NCBI GenBank assembly: GCA_964565925.1
Contig: CAZMGV010000010.1
Coordinates: forward strand, 62,001-126,000
Direction: 5' to 3'
DNA from: CAZMGV01 sp964565925
Lineage (GTDB): Bacteria > JAGRBM01 > JAHCIT01
DNA: 64,000 bases
Shown here: in pieces, positions 52,838 to 61,366 of the stretch
Numbering within the stretch: position 1 is the stretch's first letter
Layout: each line of letters begins with the position of its first letter
Notes under the pieces: model-generated
The model's input: only the letters and a program-made list of their open reading frames with translations
Told to the model about the DNA's origin: nothing
Database searches by the model: none
Made by a program: the position numbers and the translations under genes

Positions 52838-53098
52838 GTGGCGCTTATCACCGATCCTCAAGCAGCGAGACGGCTCGCACGGGCAATTGTCTCGGATGTC
52901 GAGCTCTATAACGGCGAAAAGATCAAGGCCGGGATTGAGCGTGATAATCTGTTTGACGCAATCAAGGACGAACTCGAAGAAGGACGGGCGCTTTTCAACG
53001 AGCGCGTCGATCCGTCCCAGCAGCCGTTTCAGTTCGACCTCGCGATTGTCGACGTGCTGCTCAAGCACAGCGCAAAGTACAAGTCGAAAATCTGGTGA
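52838..53098 (+). CDS. Small conserved-looking protein, 86 aa
   Basis: No function known. A GTG start after AAAG encodes a charged, helical, soluble protein (MALITDPQAARRLARAIVSD; then FDLAIVDVLLKHSAKYKSKIW) with no Cys. The placement between a J-like/HTH gene and rluD-pgeF-rho suggests a housekeeping role, and codon use matches neighbours. A promoter-like TTGACG sits at 52759-52764 with a poorly spaced -10. Confidence 0.7.
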   Translation: MALITDPQAARRLARAIVSDVELYNGEKIKAGIERDNLFDAIKDELEEGRALFNERVDPSQQPFQFDLAIVDVLLKHSAKYKSKIW

Positions 53099-53154
53099 CA
53101 GGCACAGGTTGCTGCCTGGCAGATCTGCCGGTTCGCGGGACCGGGAGCTGATTT

Positions 53155-54096
53155 GTGAAGACGTGGATCGTCCCGGACGACGGAAAACTCACCAGGCTGG
53201 ACAGGTTTCTACACGGGGCCGGGGCCGCAAGTTCCCGCGAACGCGTGCAGAAGCTGATCGAGGCGGGATACGTCCGGGTCGGCGAGGAAACGGTCCGCAA
53301 GGTGTCCCGGCTCCTGAAACCGGGAGAAAACGTCAGCGCGGAACCGCAGGCCGAGACAGCCCCGGAAACGGTGGCGCCGGTCGCCGGACCGCTGGAAGTG
53401 GTTTTTGAGGACAGGCATTTGATCGTGATCAACAAACCCAGAGGTGTCGTCATGCACCCAGGGGCGGGAACCCGGAACCCCACGCTCGTGGAGCACGTGC
53501 TCGCGCACACGAAGCTGTCTCCGCTGGGCGCGCCGCTGCGCCCGGGAATCGTTCACCGGATCGACAAGGACACCTCCGGTCTCGTCGTGCTTGCCAAGAC
53601 GGAGCCCGTGCATCAGTCGCTTGCCAAGCTCTTCTCCAGCCACGACATCGTGCGGATTTACGACGGACTCGTCTGGGGGCAGGTGAAGGCCGCGTCCGGT
53701 ACGATTGAAACCCGGATCGGCCGCCACGCCACCGTGCGAACCCGGTTCGCGTCGGTCAAGACAGGCGGCAAGCGGGCGGTCACGCACTGGAAACGCACAA
53801 GCGTCAACGGACCGCTCAGTCACCTCAGGTTCAAGCTGGAAACCGGCCGTACGCACCAGATTCGCGTGCATTCGGCCGAAATGGGACACCCGCTGGTCGG
53901 GGATCCCGTATATGGACGCCGGAAACCGCCTTTGGGACTGCCAGAAGGCCTTCAGAAGGCTATTTCAGCGCTTCCTGGCCAGGCTCTTCACGCCGGTGTG
54001 CTAGGGTTTGTCCATCCGGTGACGAAACGGAAGCTCAGGTTCGAGGCTCCCATGCCGGCGGACATGACGGAGGTGTTGAACAGTGCCGGAATCTGA
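53155..54096 (+). CDS. RluA-family 23S rRNA pseudouridine synthase (RluD-like)
   Basis: A 313-aa RNA-modifying enzyme with a GTG start. An S4 RNA-binding domain (about 10-65, RLDRFLHGAGAASSRERVQ) precedes the catalytic domain, which has VIVINKPRGVVMHPGAG (about 90-106) and HRIDKDTSGLVVLAKT with the catalytic Asp (about 137). VHQIR-type ending is GRTHQIRVHSAEMGHPLVGD (about 228-247). RluD modifies helix 69; the exact target is inferred. The next gene overlaps its 3' end by 14 bp. Confidence 0.92.
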   Translation: MKTWIVPDDGKLTRLDRFLHGAGAASSRERVQKLIEAGYVRVGEETVRKVSRLLKPGENVSAEPQAETAPETVAPVAGPLEVVFEDRHLIVINKPRGVVMHPGAGTRNPTLVEHVLAHTKLSPLGAPLRPGIVHRIDKDTSGLVVLAKTEPVHQSLAKLFSSHDIVRIYDGLVWGQVKAASGTIETRIGRHATVRTRFASVKTGGKRAVTHWKRTSVNGPLSHLRFKLETGRTHQIRVHSAEMGHPLVGDPVYGRRKPPLGLPEGLQKAISALPGQALHAGVLGFVHPVTKRKLRFEAPMPADMTEVLNSAGI

Positions 54097-54907
54097 ACTG
54101 ACACGGATAGGTTCGTACAAGGTTGCGACCTCTCCCATACTGGAGCGCGCCGAAGGGCTCGTTCACGGATTCGGCACGAAGAAACAGGCCGGCACCAAGA
54201 GCCGTTCTGTCGCCAACTTTGCCGCGCCGTTCACCGCCCAGAATACGCTCGACCCGAAGTCGTCGGTCGCCGAACTCACCAAAGAGGCCGGCTTCCAGCT
54301 CAAGAACGTCCTGTTCCCGAAACAGGTCCACGGCAACCGTATCATCGTTCTCGAACAGCATCCGGCGGATCCGGAAGAGATCCGCCACTCGGAAGCCGAC
54401 GCCATCATCACCAACGTGCCGGGCCTGCTGATCGGTGTGATGTCGGCCGACTGTCTGCCGATCCTCATTCACGACCCGCAGCGCAAGGTCATCGCGGCGA
54501 TACACGCCGGATGGCGCGGCACGCTGAACCAGATCGCCCGCCGCACGGTGGAGATTCTCATCAAGGATTTCCGGTGCGAGCCGGGCAATCTTCTGGTGTC
54601 GCTGGGGCCGGCCATTTCCGGCCAGTCCTTTGAAGTGGACGAGCCGCTGCTCAACCAGTTCCGCCAGACCTTCGAATACTGGAGCCGCTACGCGCGTCCA
54701 CAGCGCCAGGCGAAGTGGCTTATCGATTTCCGCATGATCAACGCCCACATGCTGGCGCTCATGGGAATCGAAGAGCGCAACTTCTGGGTCTCCAACCACT
54801 GCACCTTTATCGAGAAGGATATGTACTGGAGTTACCGGCGGGACGGCGAGCAGGCCGGCCGGATGTTCAATTTTATCGGGATGAAGGCGAGCCGTTCCCG
54901 CTCCTGA
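54083..54907 (+). CDS. pgeF: PgeF/YfiH-family laccase-domain protein
   Basis: A 274-aa member of the multicopper-oxidase-domain family (purine nucleoside phosphorylase LACC1-like / peptidoglycan editing factor). Metal-ligand motifs are visible: FPKQVHGNRI (about 74-83), MSADCLPILI (about 118-127) and IHAGWRGT (about 139-146). Reported roles include purine nucleoside phosphorolysis and removal of wrong amino acids from peptidoglycan precursors. The GTG start overlaps rluD, a common pairing. Confidence 0.9.
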   Translation: MPESELTRIGSYKVATSPILERAEGLVHGFGTKKQAGTKSRSVANFAAPFTAQNTLDPKSSVAELTKEAGFQLKNVLFPKQVHGNRIIVLEQHPADPEEIRHSEADAIITNVPGLLIGVMSADCLPILIHDPQRKVIAAIHAGWRGTLNQIARRTVEILIKDFRCEPGNLLVSLGPAISGQSFEVDEPLLNQFRQTFEYWSRYARPQRQAKWLIDFRMINAHMLALMGIEERNFWVSNHCTFIEKDMYWSYRRDGEQAGRMFNFIGMKASRSRS

Positions 54908-54915
54908 CCCCGCTC

Positions 54916-54944
54916 TTGACATGGAGCGGCATGATTAGTATTAA
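54916..54944 (+). promoter_or_regulatory. Sigma-70 promoter for rho
   Basis: TTGACA (54916-54921), a 17-bp spacer and TATTAA (54939-54944) are close to consensus. The promoter sits right after the pgeF stop and gives a leader of about 415 nt before rho. Confidence 0.6.
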
Positions 54945-55367
54945 AGGGGCCACTGAGGGACTAACCGGGAGCAAAACCGGATTTGACCCCGGTCTCCCGC
55001 CTGATCATCATTAACGACAAGTAATGAAGTTGCGGGTTCTGGCGGGAACAGAACCAATCCAGTTCAAAGCGGTCTCGGACGGTCATTAAGACCCAGGATT
55101 AACGAGGAGTAGGGTAAGCGGGCTTACCCGTCCGGCCGCCACAAGTGTCCATCAAGGGACACGCACTTCGACTACCTTCCAGAATTTCGGTCCGGAATGA
55201 TCTCATAACGACGCTCCTCCGGGCTCACAATCCAGACAAAATCCAATACAGATCAAATAAACGCCAAGAAACGTTCGGATTCCGTGTGCAGGACAAAAGG
55301 GTTCTGCAGGGCGGAACCGGCCAGCCGATGAAACGACAAGTCCGATTACGGGGACGGAAGTACAGCG
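54945..55367 (+). promoter_or_regulatory. Long structured leader of rho
   Basis: This gene-free stretch shows three consecutive stem-loops: GGTTCT/AGAACC (55035-55055), GGGTAAG/CTTACCC with a CGGG tetraloop (55112-55129), and GTGTCC/GGACAC (55145-55162). A C-rich, G-poor, probably unstructured segment follows at about 55225-55270, the type of RNA that Rho binds. In Escherichia coli rho is autoregulated by Rho-dependent attenuation in its leader, so a similar mechanism is a reasonable inference. Confidence 0.5.
55024..55089 (+). CDS. Possible 21-aa leader peptide upstream of rho
   Basis: An ATG ORF (MKLRVLAGTEPIQFKAVSDGH) lies inside the rho leader and spans the first stem-loop. Escherichia coli rho also has a short leader ORF. 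No clear Shine-Dalgarno sequence is visible, so this is speculative. Confidence 0.2.
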   Translation: MKLRVLAGTEPIQFKAVSDGH

Positions 55368-56819
<1,452 letters not shown>

Positions 56820-56852
56820 AGGGCCAGGCCCCGACCGGGGACGAGCTTGAAG

Positions 56853-56880
56853 AAGGGTGCATTTCTGATGCGCCCTTTTT
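56853..56880 (+). terminator. Intrinsic terminator of rho
   Basis: AAGGGTGCAT and ATGCGCCCTT form a 10-bp stem (one G-T) around TTCTG, running into a T-run, 33 bp past the rho stop. Confidence 0.88.
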
Positions 56881-56927
56881 CATGCCCCGGATTCGTGGAA
56901 TCCCTCGTCGTTGCTGGGTTTGGCGCT

Positions 56928-56955
56928 ATTTCATATTATTTGACATAATATAAAT
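56928..56955. other. dif-like 28-bp inverted repeat, candidate attachment site
   Basis: ATTTCATATTA, a 6-bp centre TTTGAC and ATAATATAAAT form an AT-rich imperfect inverted repeat of 28 bp with 11-6-11 layout, as in XerCD dif sites. The inner arms ATATTAT/ATAATAT are perfect. The reverse-complement right arm TAATATGAAAT matches 8 of 11 bases of the Escherichia coli XerD arm TTATGTTAAAT. It lies between the rho terminator and a tyrosine recombinase gene, so it may be attL or a recombinase-binding core. No second copy is in the window. Confidence 0.45.
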
Positions 56956-57080
56956 TGGTTGTAATTCGGGGTGCTTTTAAAACCCACTTCCGGACGCTGT
57001 TTATACAGGCTGGAGCGGGTTTTGTTCCCCTGACGGGCGGGTTCGGACCCCCCGACCTTGCCAAAAAACTGTCTCCCCTG

Positions 57081-58547
57081 TCAAATGTTTTTTTTGGAAT
57101 AGCCCGCAACTCCGCGCCGGGCGCGGTCCAGATTTTTTTTCGGGGGCGCGCCGGGCAGTATCGGTTCGCGGTGAATCCGGTGGAGAAACCGCCCCGCAGC
57201 CTTTCGGAACTCCGCCGCGTCCTCCTCCAGCCGGGGCTTGCGATCGAGCAGTTCCACCGTCACCGCCTCTTCCGCGTCCCCGGTCGCCTGGCTGTTCGAC
57301 GCGAGCAACCGGGTCCGGGCGCCGTCGATATACCGCACCGATTCGCGGATCCGGTGGCGCGACACCTGCGTGTAAATCTGGGTGCTGGCAATGGACTCGT
57401 GCCCGAGGATCGTCTTGATGACCATCAGGTCGAGCCCCTGCTCCAGCAGATCGGTGGCCATCGTGTGCCGGAGCATGTGCGGCGTCACCCTGAAGCGCAG
57501 GCCCGCCCGGCGTGACATCTCCACGACCATCTTCCCGATCGATCCCACCGAGAACCGGGTCCCGCGTTCGGAGTAAAACAGCGGCGCCGTGGGGTCCGGC
57601 TGCCGGCGGAACTGCAGCCGGTCCAGTTCGTAGGCTTTCCAGGCGGCGAGAAAATACGCCCCCACCGGAATCAGCCGGTCCTTGTCGCCCTTGCCGTGCC
57701 GGATATGCAGCGTCCCGTTGCGCGGGTCGAGGTCGCCCTCGTCCAGCCCCGCCAGTTCCGACACCCGGGGGCCGCAGGCGAAAAACAGCTCCAGGATAGC
57801 GCGGTCGCGCCGGCCGGCAGGGGTCGCCGCATCCGGGGCGGCGAGCAGCCGCGCCGAGCTTTCCGGGTCCAGCGCCCGGGGGAGCGGCTTGCCCGCCTTG
57901 GGCGATTCGATCCGCCCCATCGGGTCTTCCCGGATCAGGCCCTCCAGCCGGAGCCACCGGAAGAAACTCCGGAGCAGCGAGATCTCCTGGCGCCGGGTGT
58001 TCACCGACAGCCCCCGGTCGTACCGCTGCGCGATATAGAGCCTGAGGTCGCCCACGGTCAGCAGGTTGACATCACCCAGCGCCGGGCGGCACTCGTGCCG
58101 CACGAAGCCGCCGAACCGGTCGAGCGCCAGCCCGGCGCTGTGCGCCGTCCGTTTGCTTTTGCCCGACAGGCGCAGCGACTCGCCGTAGAGGCGGCGGGCG
58201 ATCTCCCAGGGCAGCGGCGGATATTGTTTGGCTTCCATGGAGTAGAACGGTGCAATTTCGCTCCCGTTCGCTCCGGTTGGTCCGAATGTCCGATAAAGGC
58301 AAAGATTACGGACTTTTGGAATTGGTTGCAGTTCTTTAATGGGGGTGCCGTAAATCGCCCGATGTTCGGATTCCGAACACGCCGGGCCGCAAGGATTGCG
58401 CTTTTCGGGGGGCTGAATTTGGGCCAGAATTTGCGATAATGTTTCGGCGACGAGGGCTTTTTCCCGGGCGGTCAGCCCCTCCGGTTCAGCATCGCACGGA
58501 ACGCCATCTGAAACGGCGTCCGGCAGGTCCGGGCCCCTCCGGTCCAC
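57081..58547 (-). CDS. Tyrosine recombinase / integrase (XerC/D-like)
   Basis: A 488-aa site-specific recombinase with all catalytic residues: Arg261 (CGPRVSEL), Lys286 (HGKGDKDR), His357 and Arg360 (PHMLRH), His383 (LGHESI) and nucleophile Tyr392 (TQIYTQV). A SAM-like core-binding domain covers about 105-205. It is longer than Xer proteins: about 100 extra N-terminal residues, with a Cys pair (CGPAC), and about 85 C-terminal residues rich in charge. The GTG start at 58547 has GGGGAG upstream; an internal ATG at 58238 would give a Xer-sized protein and would leave a 420-bp gap. Divergent from the XRE gene and beside the dif-like site. Confidence 0.92.
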   Translation of the reverse strand: MDRRGPDLPDAVSDGVPCDAEPEGLTAREKALVAETLSQILAQIQPPEKRNPCGPACSESEHRAIYGTPIKELQPIPKVRNLCLYRTFGPTGANGSEIAPFYSMEAKQYPPLPWEIARRLYGESLRLSGKSKRTAHSAGLALDRFGGFVRHECRPALGDVNLLTVGDLRLYIAQRYDRGLSVNTRRQEISLLRSFFRWLRLEGLIREDPMGRIESPKAGKPLPRALDPESSARLLAAPDAATPAGRRDRAILELFFACGPRVSELAGLDEGDLDPRNGTLHIRHGKGDKDRLIPVGAYFLAAWKAYELDRLQFRRQPDPTAPLFYSERGTRFSVGSIGKMVVEMSRRAGLRFRVTPHMLRHTMATDLLEQGLDLMVIKTILGHESIASTQIYTQVSRHRIRESVRYIDGARTRLLASNSQATGDAEEAVTVELLDRKPRLEEDAAEFRKAAGRFLHRIHREPILPGAPPKKNLDRARRGVAGYSKKNI

Positions 58548-58623
58548 ACCGCTCCCCTAACCCCGATAGATCAACGAACCGGTATCCTATAACGGCCGCC
58601 GGAAACCGCAACTATTATTCTTC

Positions 58624-58652
58624 TTGCTTTACAACCGTTCTGGTTGTAAAGT
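58624..58652 (+). promoter_or_regulatory. XRE promoter embedded in a perfect inverted-repeat operator
   Basis: CTTTACAACC (58627-58636) and GGTTGTAAAG (58642-58651) are a perfect 10-bp inverted repeat with GTTCT between. A promoter TTGCTT (58624-58629), 17 bp, TAAAGT (58647-58652) is contained in it. Transcription would start at about 58659-58661, at the ATG of the XRE gene, so the mRNA would be leaderless. The repeat is the obvious operator for the XRE product. Confidence 0.65.
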
Positions 58653-58660
58653 GAACACAA

Positions 58661-58951
58661 ATGGAACGGGCGAAAACAAAAAAAGCGCATGGTAAACGGA
58701 AACGGGTGGAAACCTCCGCCCGCTTCGGCCGTTCCGTCAAGGCCCGTGAACTGCTCGCCCGGCTCCGGCCGCTCGATCCCGACGTCCTGCGGGACGCCCG
58801 CGACTGGCTCCGGCTGTCGCAGGACGAGCTGGCCGAAAGGCTGGGGACCGACCAGCAGTCGGTGAGCCGCTGGGAGACCGGCCTGCGGATGCCGTCAAAG
58901 TCGTTCCGGGAAAAATATATCCGGCTGATCGAGAAGGAGCTGTCGAAGTGA
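58661..58951 (+). CDS. XRE-family repressor
   Basis: A 96-aa DNA-binding protein. The basic N-terminus (about 1-28) precedes an HTH at about 51-75 (LSQDELAERLGTDQQSVSRW), where the second helix and recognition helix match the Cro/C1 type. No ligand or cleavage domain is present, so it is a small Cro-like or immunity-type repressor. There is no Shine-Dalgarno sequence before the ATG, which fits a leaderless mRNA. It probably binds the perfect inverted repeat 10 bp upstream. It overlaps the next ORF by 4 bp (GTGA). Confidence 0.88.
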   Translation: MERAKTKKAHGKRKRVETSARFGRSVKARELLARLRPLDPDVLRDARDWLRLSQDELAERLGTDQQSVSRWETGLRMPSKSFREKYIRLIEKELSK

Positions 58952-59112
58952 AAAAAATTATCTACGCGGTCTGGTTTCTGGGCGGTGTGCAGGAGTTCTC
59001 CGCCCGTGACGCCGCCGAAGCGTTCGTCGACTATCTGGCAAAACGCGGGGTCGCCTCTGAAATGGGCCCCGTGATCGAGCAGGTGGCGGGAGGTGTTTCG
59101 TGCGCGGTCTGA
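58948..59112 (+). CDS. 54-aa phage protein of unknown function
   Basis: A GTG ORF overlapping the XRE stop (GTGA), with AAGGAG 8 nt upstream. It encodes MKKIIYAVWFLGGVQEFSAR and ends QVAGGVSCAV. A short hydrophobic N-terminal stretch (about 4-14) could be a membrane segment. Its 3' end overlaps the next gene's start by 13 bp. Strong ribosome-binding site and double overlap argue that it is translated. Confidence 0.6.
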   Translation: MKKIIYAVWFLGGVQEFSARDAAEAFVDYLAKRGVASEMGPVIEQVAGGVSCAV

Positions 59113-59342
59113 TGCTGGTCCTGTTGACAAGCGCCAGCGTCCCGCTGGCTGGCTGCGCCGCGTTCCAGAAGGCGGGCGCGGATTTCGTGCAGGCCGAGAA
59201 GGACGGCTGGGACGACCTCAAGTGCCAGCGCACCCCCGGCTGCGCGCCGCCGGCGCGGGTTCCGCGCGCGAACCGGGGACCGGTCAGGCCTTACGAGAAC
59301 CCGCCGCCCCGGCCTGATTACGGGCCCGATTCTCGGAGGTGA
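59100..59342 (+). CDS. Small phage-encoded lipoprotein
   Basis: An 80-aa product with GTG start and GGGAGG 7 nt upstream. The lipobox LAGC follows a signal segment (MRGLMLVLLTSASVPLAGC, Cys19). The mature part has two Cys and a Pro/Arg-rich tail. Small Pro-rich lipoproteins such as Rz1 spanins in phages look like this, but no Rz partner is overlapped; the function is inferred. Confidence 0.6.
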   Translation: MRGLMLVLLTSASVPLAGCAAFQKAGADFVQAEKDGWDDLKCQRTPGCAPPARVPRANRGPVRPYENPPPRPDYGPDSRR

Positions 59343-59343
59343 A

Positions 59344-59601
59344 ATGAAGAAACCGAACGAAGGCTTTCGGGAATTCATATTGGCGACCTGCAGAGCCATG
59401 CCGCCAATGTCCGACCAGATAATTTCCGCCCGGATTTTTTATCCTGCCTTCATCGGCGAGCCTTGGATGCCGCCACTTCTGCCCGACATTGCCGACATTC
59501 ATGAAGCACTGCGGCGGTGCGCGGTTGGCCTCGGCGCGGGATTCAATATCGATCACAGAAAACTGGATACTCCTGAGGTCATTATCAGGAGGCTTTTTTG
59601 A
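59344..59601 (+). CDS. Unknown 85-aa protein
   Basis: No family recognised. Good GGAGG 6 nt before the ATG. A soluble alpha/beta product with a Pro/Met-rich middle (RAMPPMSDQIISARIFYPAF) and several Cys. Its DNA is slightly less GC-rich than its neighbours. It overlaps the nuclease start by 4 bp, indicating coupled translation. Confidence 0.6.
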   Translation: MKKPNEGFREFILATCRAMPPMSDQIISARIFYPAFIGEPWMPPLLPDIADIHEALRRCAVGLGAGFNIDHRKLDTPEVIIRRLF

Positions 59602-60227
59602 TCTTCCCGCTGCTCCTGCTGCTCGCTAGTCCTGCCACCAGTCCGGCCACCGGTGCCGGGCCCGAGGCGAGGATACGCGGCCCGGTGGCTGCAGACGCCA
59701 AGCCCCCGGCGCTGAAATCAAAGGCCCCCGTCACCGTCCAGTGCCACGTCCGCTACGTCTATGACGGCGACACGTTCGAGGCCGACTGCCACGACCCGGT
59801 GACCGACCTGATTGTCCGGCGCAAGATCCGGCTCGATTCCGTCGACGCGCCCGAGACCCCCCACGGCGAGCCGGACTCGGACAGTTACCGTCCCGGCCAG
59901 CCGTTCGGGGAGGCGGCCCGGGGGTTCGTGAAAGACCTCATCCTGGACCGGCGAGTGAATGTGACGATCAGCAAGACCGACAAATACGACCGCCAGATCG
60001 GGAGCGTGGTCCTGCCCGACAAGTCCGATTTAGGCGCCAGGCTCGTCGGAGCCGGGCTGGCGTGGCGTTACAAATGGTTCTGCCGGACCAGCGCGGAAGG
60101 GGCGGACGAGGCGGCGCGGTGCGACGCGCTGGCCGCCCTTGAAACCGCCGCCCGTACAAACAAAACCGGCCTCTGGAGCGAGGCCGATCCCGTCGAGCCC
60201 TGCCGCTTCCGCGGCTCGTGCAAGTAG
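59598..60227 (+). CDS. Secreted staphylococcal-nuclease-fold (SNase) protein
   Basis: A 209-aa thermonuclease-type protein. The TTG start is fixed by AGGAGG 5 nt upstream and the overlap with the previous stop. A hydrophobic N-terminus (FPLLLLLASPATS) suggests export. The SNase core spans about 45-195: VRYVYDGDTFEADC, RKIRLDSVDAPETPHGE (Arg, Asp and Glu of the active-site/calcium set), then KTDKYDRQIGSVVLPD with the second catalytic Arg, then LGARLVGAGLAWRYK. Five or more Cys may form disulfides outside the cytoplasm. Its stop touches the stop of the convergent gene (TAG|CTA). Confidence 0.88.
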   Translation: MIFPLLLLLASPATSPATGAGPEARIRGPVAADAKPPALKSKAPVTVQCHVRYVYDGDTFEADCHDPVTDLIVRRKIRLDSVDAPETPHGEPDSDSYRPGQPFGEAARGFVKDLILDRRVNVTISKTDKYDRQIGSVVLPDKSDLGARLVGAGLAWRYKWFCRTSAEGADEAARCDALAALETAARTNKTGLWSEADPVEPCRFRGSCK

Positions 60228-60473
60228 CTAGGGGTTCGTGGCGGCAGGCCCCGCGGGCTTGCGGCAGCTCATGGAGCAGTCCACGCCCTTCAGCGTGATG
60301 CACTGGGCCAGCAGCTGGCCGTCCTGCGATTCATCATATTGGTTCTTGCACTCGATCCCGCCGCGCACGGCGCAGGCGACCAGGCACTCGTCGTCGTGGG
60401 TCTCCTGATACTGCGTCGCCGCGGCGCAGCCCGAGCCGACGATAGCCAGCGTTCCCAGTAGCAGCACCGCCAT
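60228..60473 (-). other. Possible nested start for a Cys-rich lipoprotein (60228-60473)
   Basis: An in-frame ATG whose coding region runs from 60473 down to 60228 has AAGGTG 9 nt upstream and begins a good lipoprotein signal (lipobox VGSGC). The 81-aa product would hold six Cys. Alternative to, or in addition to, the 194-aa holin-like product. Confidence 0.35.
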
Positions 60474-60812
60474 GCAGCTCATCACCTTTTTCGCCACCGC
60501 CTCGCCGGCGGACTCCAGCGCGGCTTTCGTCGCCGGGGTCAGCGCTGAACTCTTCGCCACTTCGGCCTTCGCGGCCTGGAGCACGGCGTCGATCACCGCC
60601 TGCTTCTGGGTATCGCCCACCGAGTTCATCGCATCGGTCAGCTTCTGCGCCTTGTGGGCGCCGCCGATGATCGAGCCGCCGATGCCGATCACGGTCACCC
60701 CGACCGCCGGGCCCAGCGCCGGGACGAACGACAGGCCGACGCCGCCCGCCATGACCAGCAGGCCGAAAAAGTAGGTTTTGTATCCGTCGCAGAGTTCAAG
60801 AAACGATTTCAT
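60228..60812 (-). CDS. Holin-like membrane protein with an internal lipoprotein-like part
   Basis: A 194-aa product; ATG 60812 is chosen because AAGGAG lies 8 nt upstream. Two hydrophobic stretches near the N-terminus (about 14-50, YFFGLLVMAGGVGLSF and VGVTVIGIGGSIIGG) look like a holin hairpin. A charged helical part follows (about 55-105). Near 114 a second signal-like segment begins, MAVLLLGTLAIVGSGC, with lipobox VGSGC and a six-Cys C-terminal domain. An in-frame ATG at 60473 with AAGGTG upstream could produce that 81-aa lipoprotein separately. Next to an M15 peptidase, this is probably part of a lysis cassette. Confidence 0.65.
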   Translation of the reverse strand: MKSFLELCDGYKTYFFGLLVMAGGVGLSFVPALGPAVGVTVIGIGGSIIGGAHKAQKLTDAMNSVGDTQKQAVIDAVLQAAKAEVAKSSALTPATKAALESAGEAVAKKVMSCMAVLLLGTLAIVGSGCAAATQYQETHDDECLVACAVRGGIECKNQYDESQDGQLLAQCITLKGVDCSMSCRKPAGPAATNP

Positions 60813-61366
60813 GCAGGTATCTCCTTCAGCCCTAATTCGTAAATCGTTCTGGCCTTGGCGCCGCCAATCCCGGCAAGCCGGTACATCGTCAGCCGCTCCC
60901 ACCGGGGCCAGGGCGCCCAGCTCACATGCACCCAGCGGCCCGTCTCGTGGATCAGCTGGTCGAACGGCAGCGGATCCGGGAGCAGCTGGCCCGCTTCGGT
61001 CAGCGCCATGCCTTCGATAATGCGGGCCGCCTCAAGTTGCGTCAGCGGCGCGGGGAACCACAAATCCGCCGCCTGCCCCTTCAGGTGCTGGGACTTTTCC
61101 GCCCCGCCGATCGCGCGGTTCAGCTCCGGCGACCGGTAGCCCGAGGTCACAACGACCTGCGGCATGATTGATTTAATGGGCTCCAGGACTTTTACGCAGA
61201 GCGCCTGCAGGTTGGCGAGGATCACCGTGTCGGGGGTCCCGTCAGGGTTGCGGGGGAAGTTGTCGAGATCGCGGTGCTGGGTGAACGTCATCTGCCCGAC
61301 GGTGAAGTTCGGGGAGAGGTGCATGGCGAGGTCGTAATTAGGCCGCCCGGAGTTCATCAATTCCAT
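60809..61366 (-). CDS. Peptidase M15A-family endolysin-type zinc peptidase
   Basis: A 185-aa peptidoglycan peptidase of the M15A (Peptidase_M15_3) type. Zinc ligands fit His94 (SQHLKGQAAD), Asp101 and His147 (RWVHVSW); the VVVTSGYRSPELNRAIGG lead-in (about 71-88) is characteristic. No signal peptide, so export would depend on the adjoining holin-like protein, whose start overlaps by 4 bp. ATG 61366 is used; ATG 61324 is possible. Cleaves cell-wall peptide cross-links in family members. Confidence 0.9.
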   Translation of the reverse strand: MELMNSGRPNYDLAMHLSPNFTVGQMTFTQHRDLDNFPRNPDGTPDTVILANLQALCVKVLEPIKSIMPQVVVTSGYRSPELNRAIGGAEKSQHLKGQAADLWFPAPLTQLEAARIIEGMALTEAGQLLPDPLPFDQLIHETGRWVHVSWAPWPRWERLTMYRLAGIGGAKARTIYELGLKEIPA

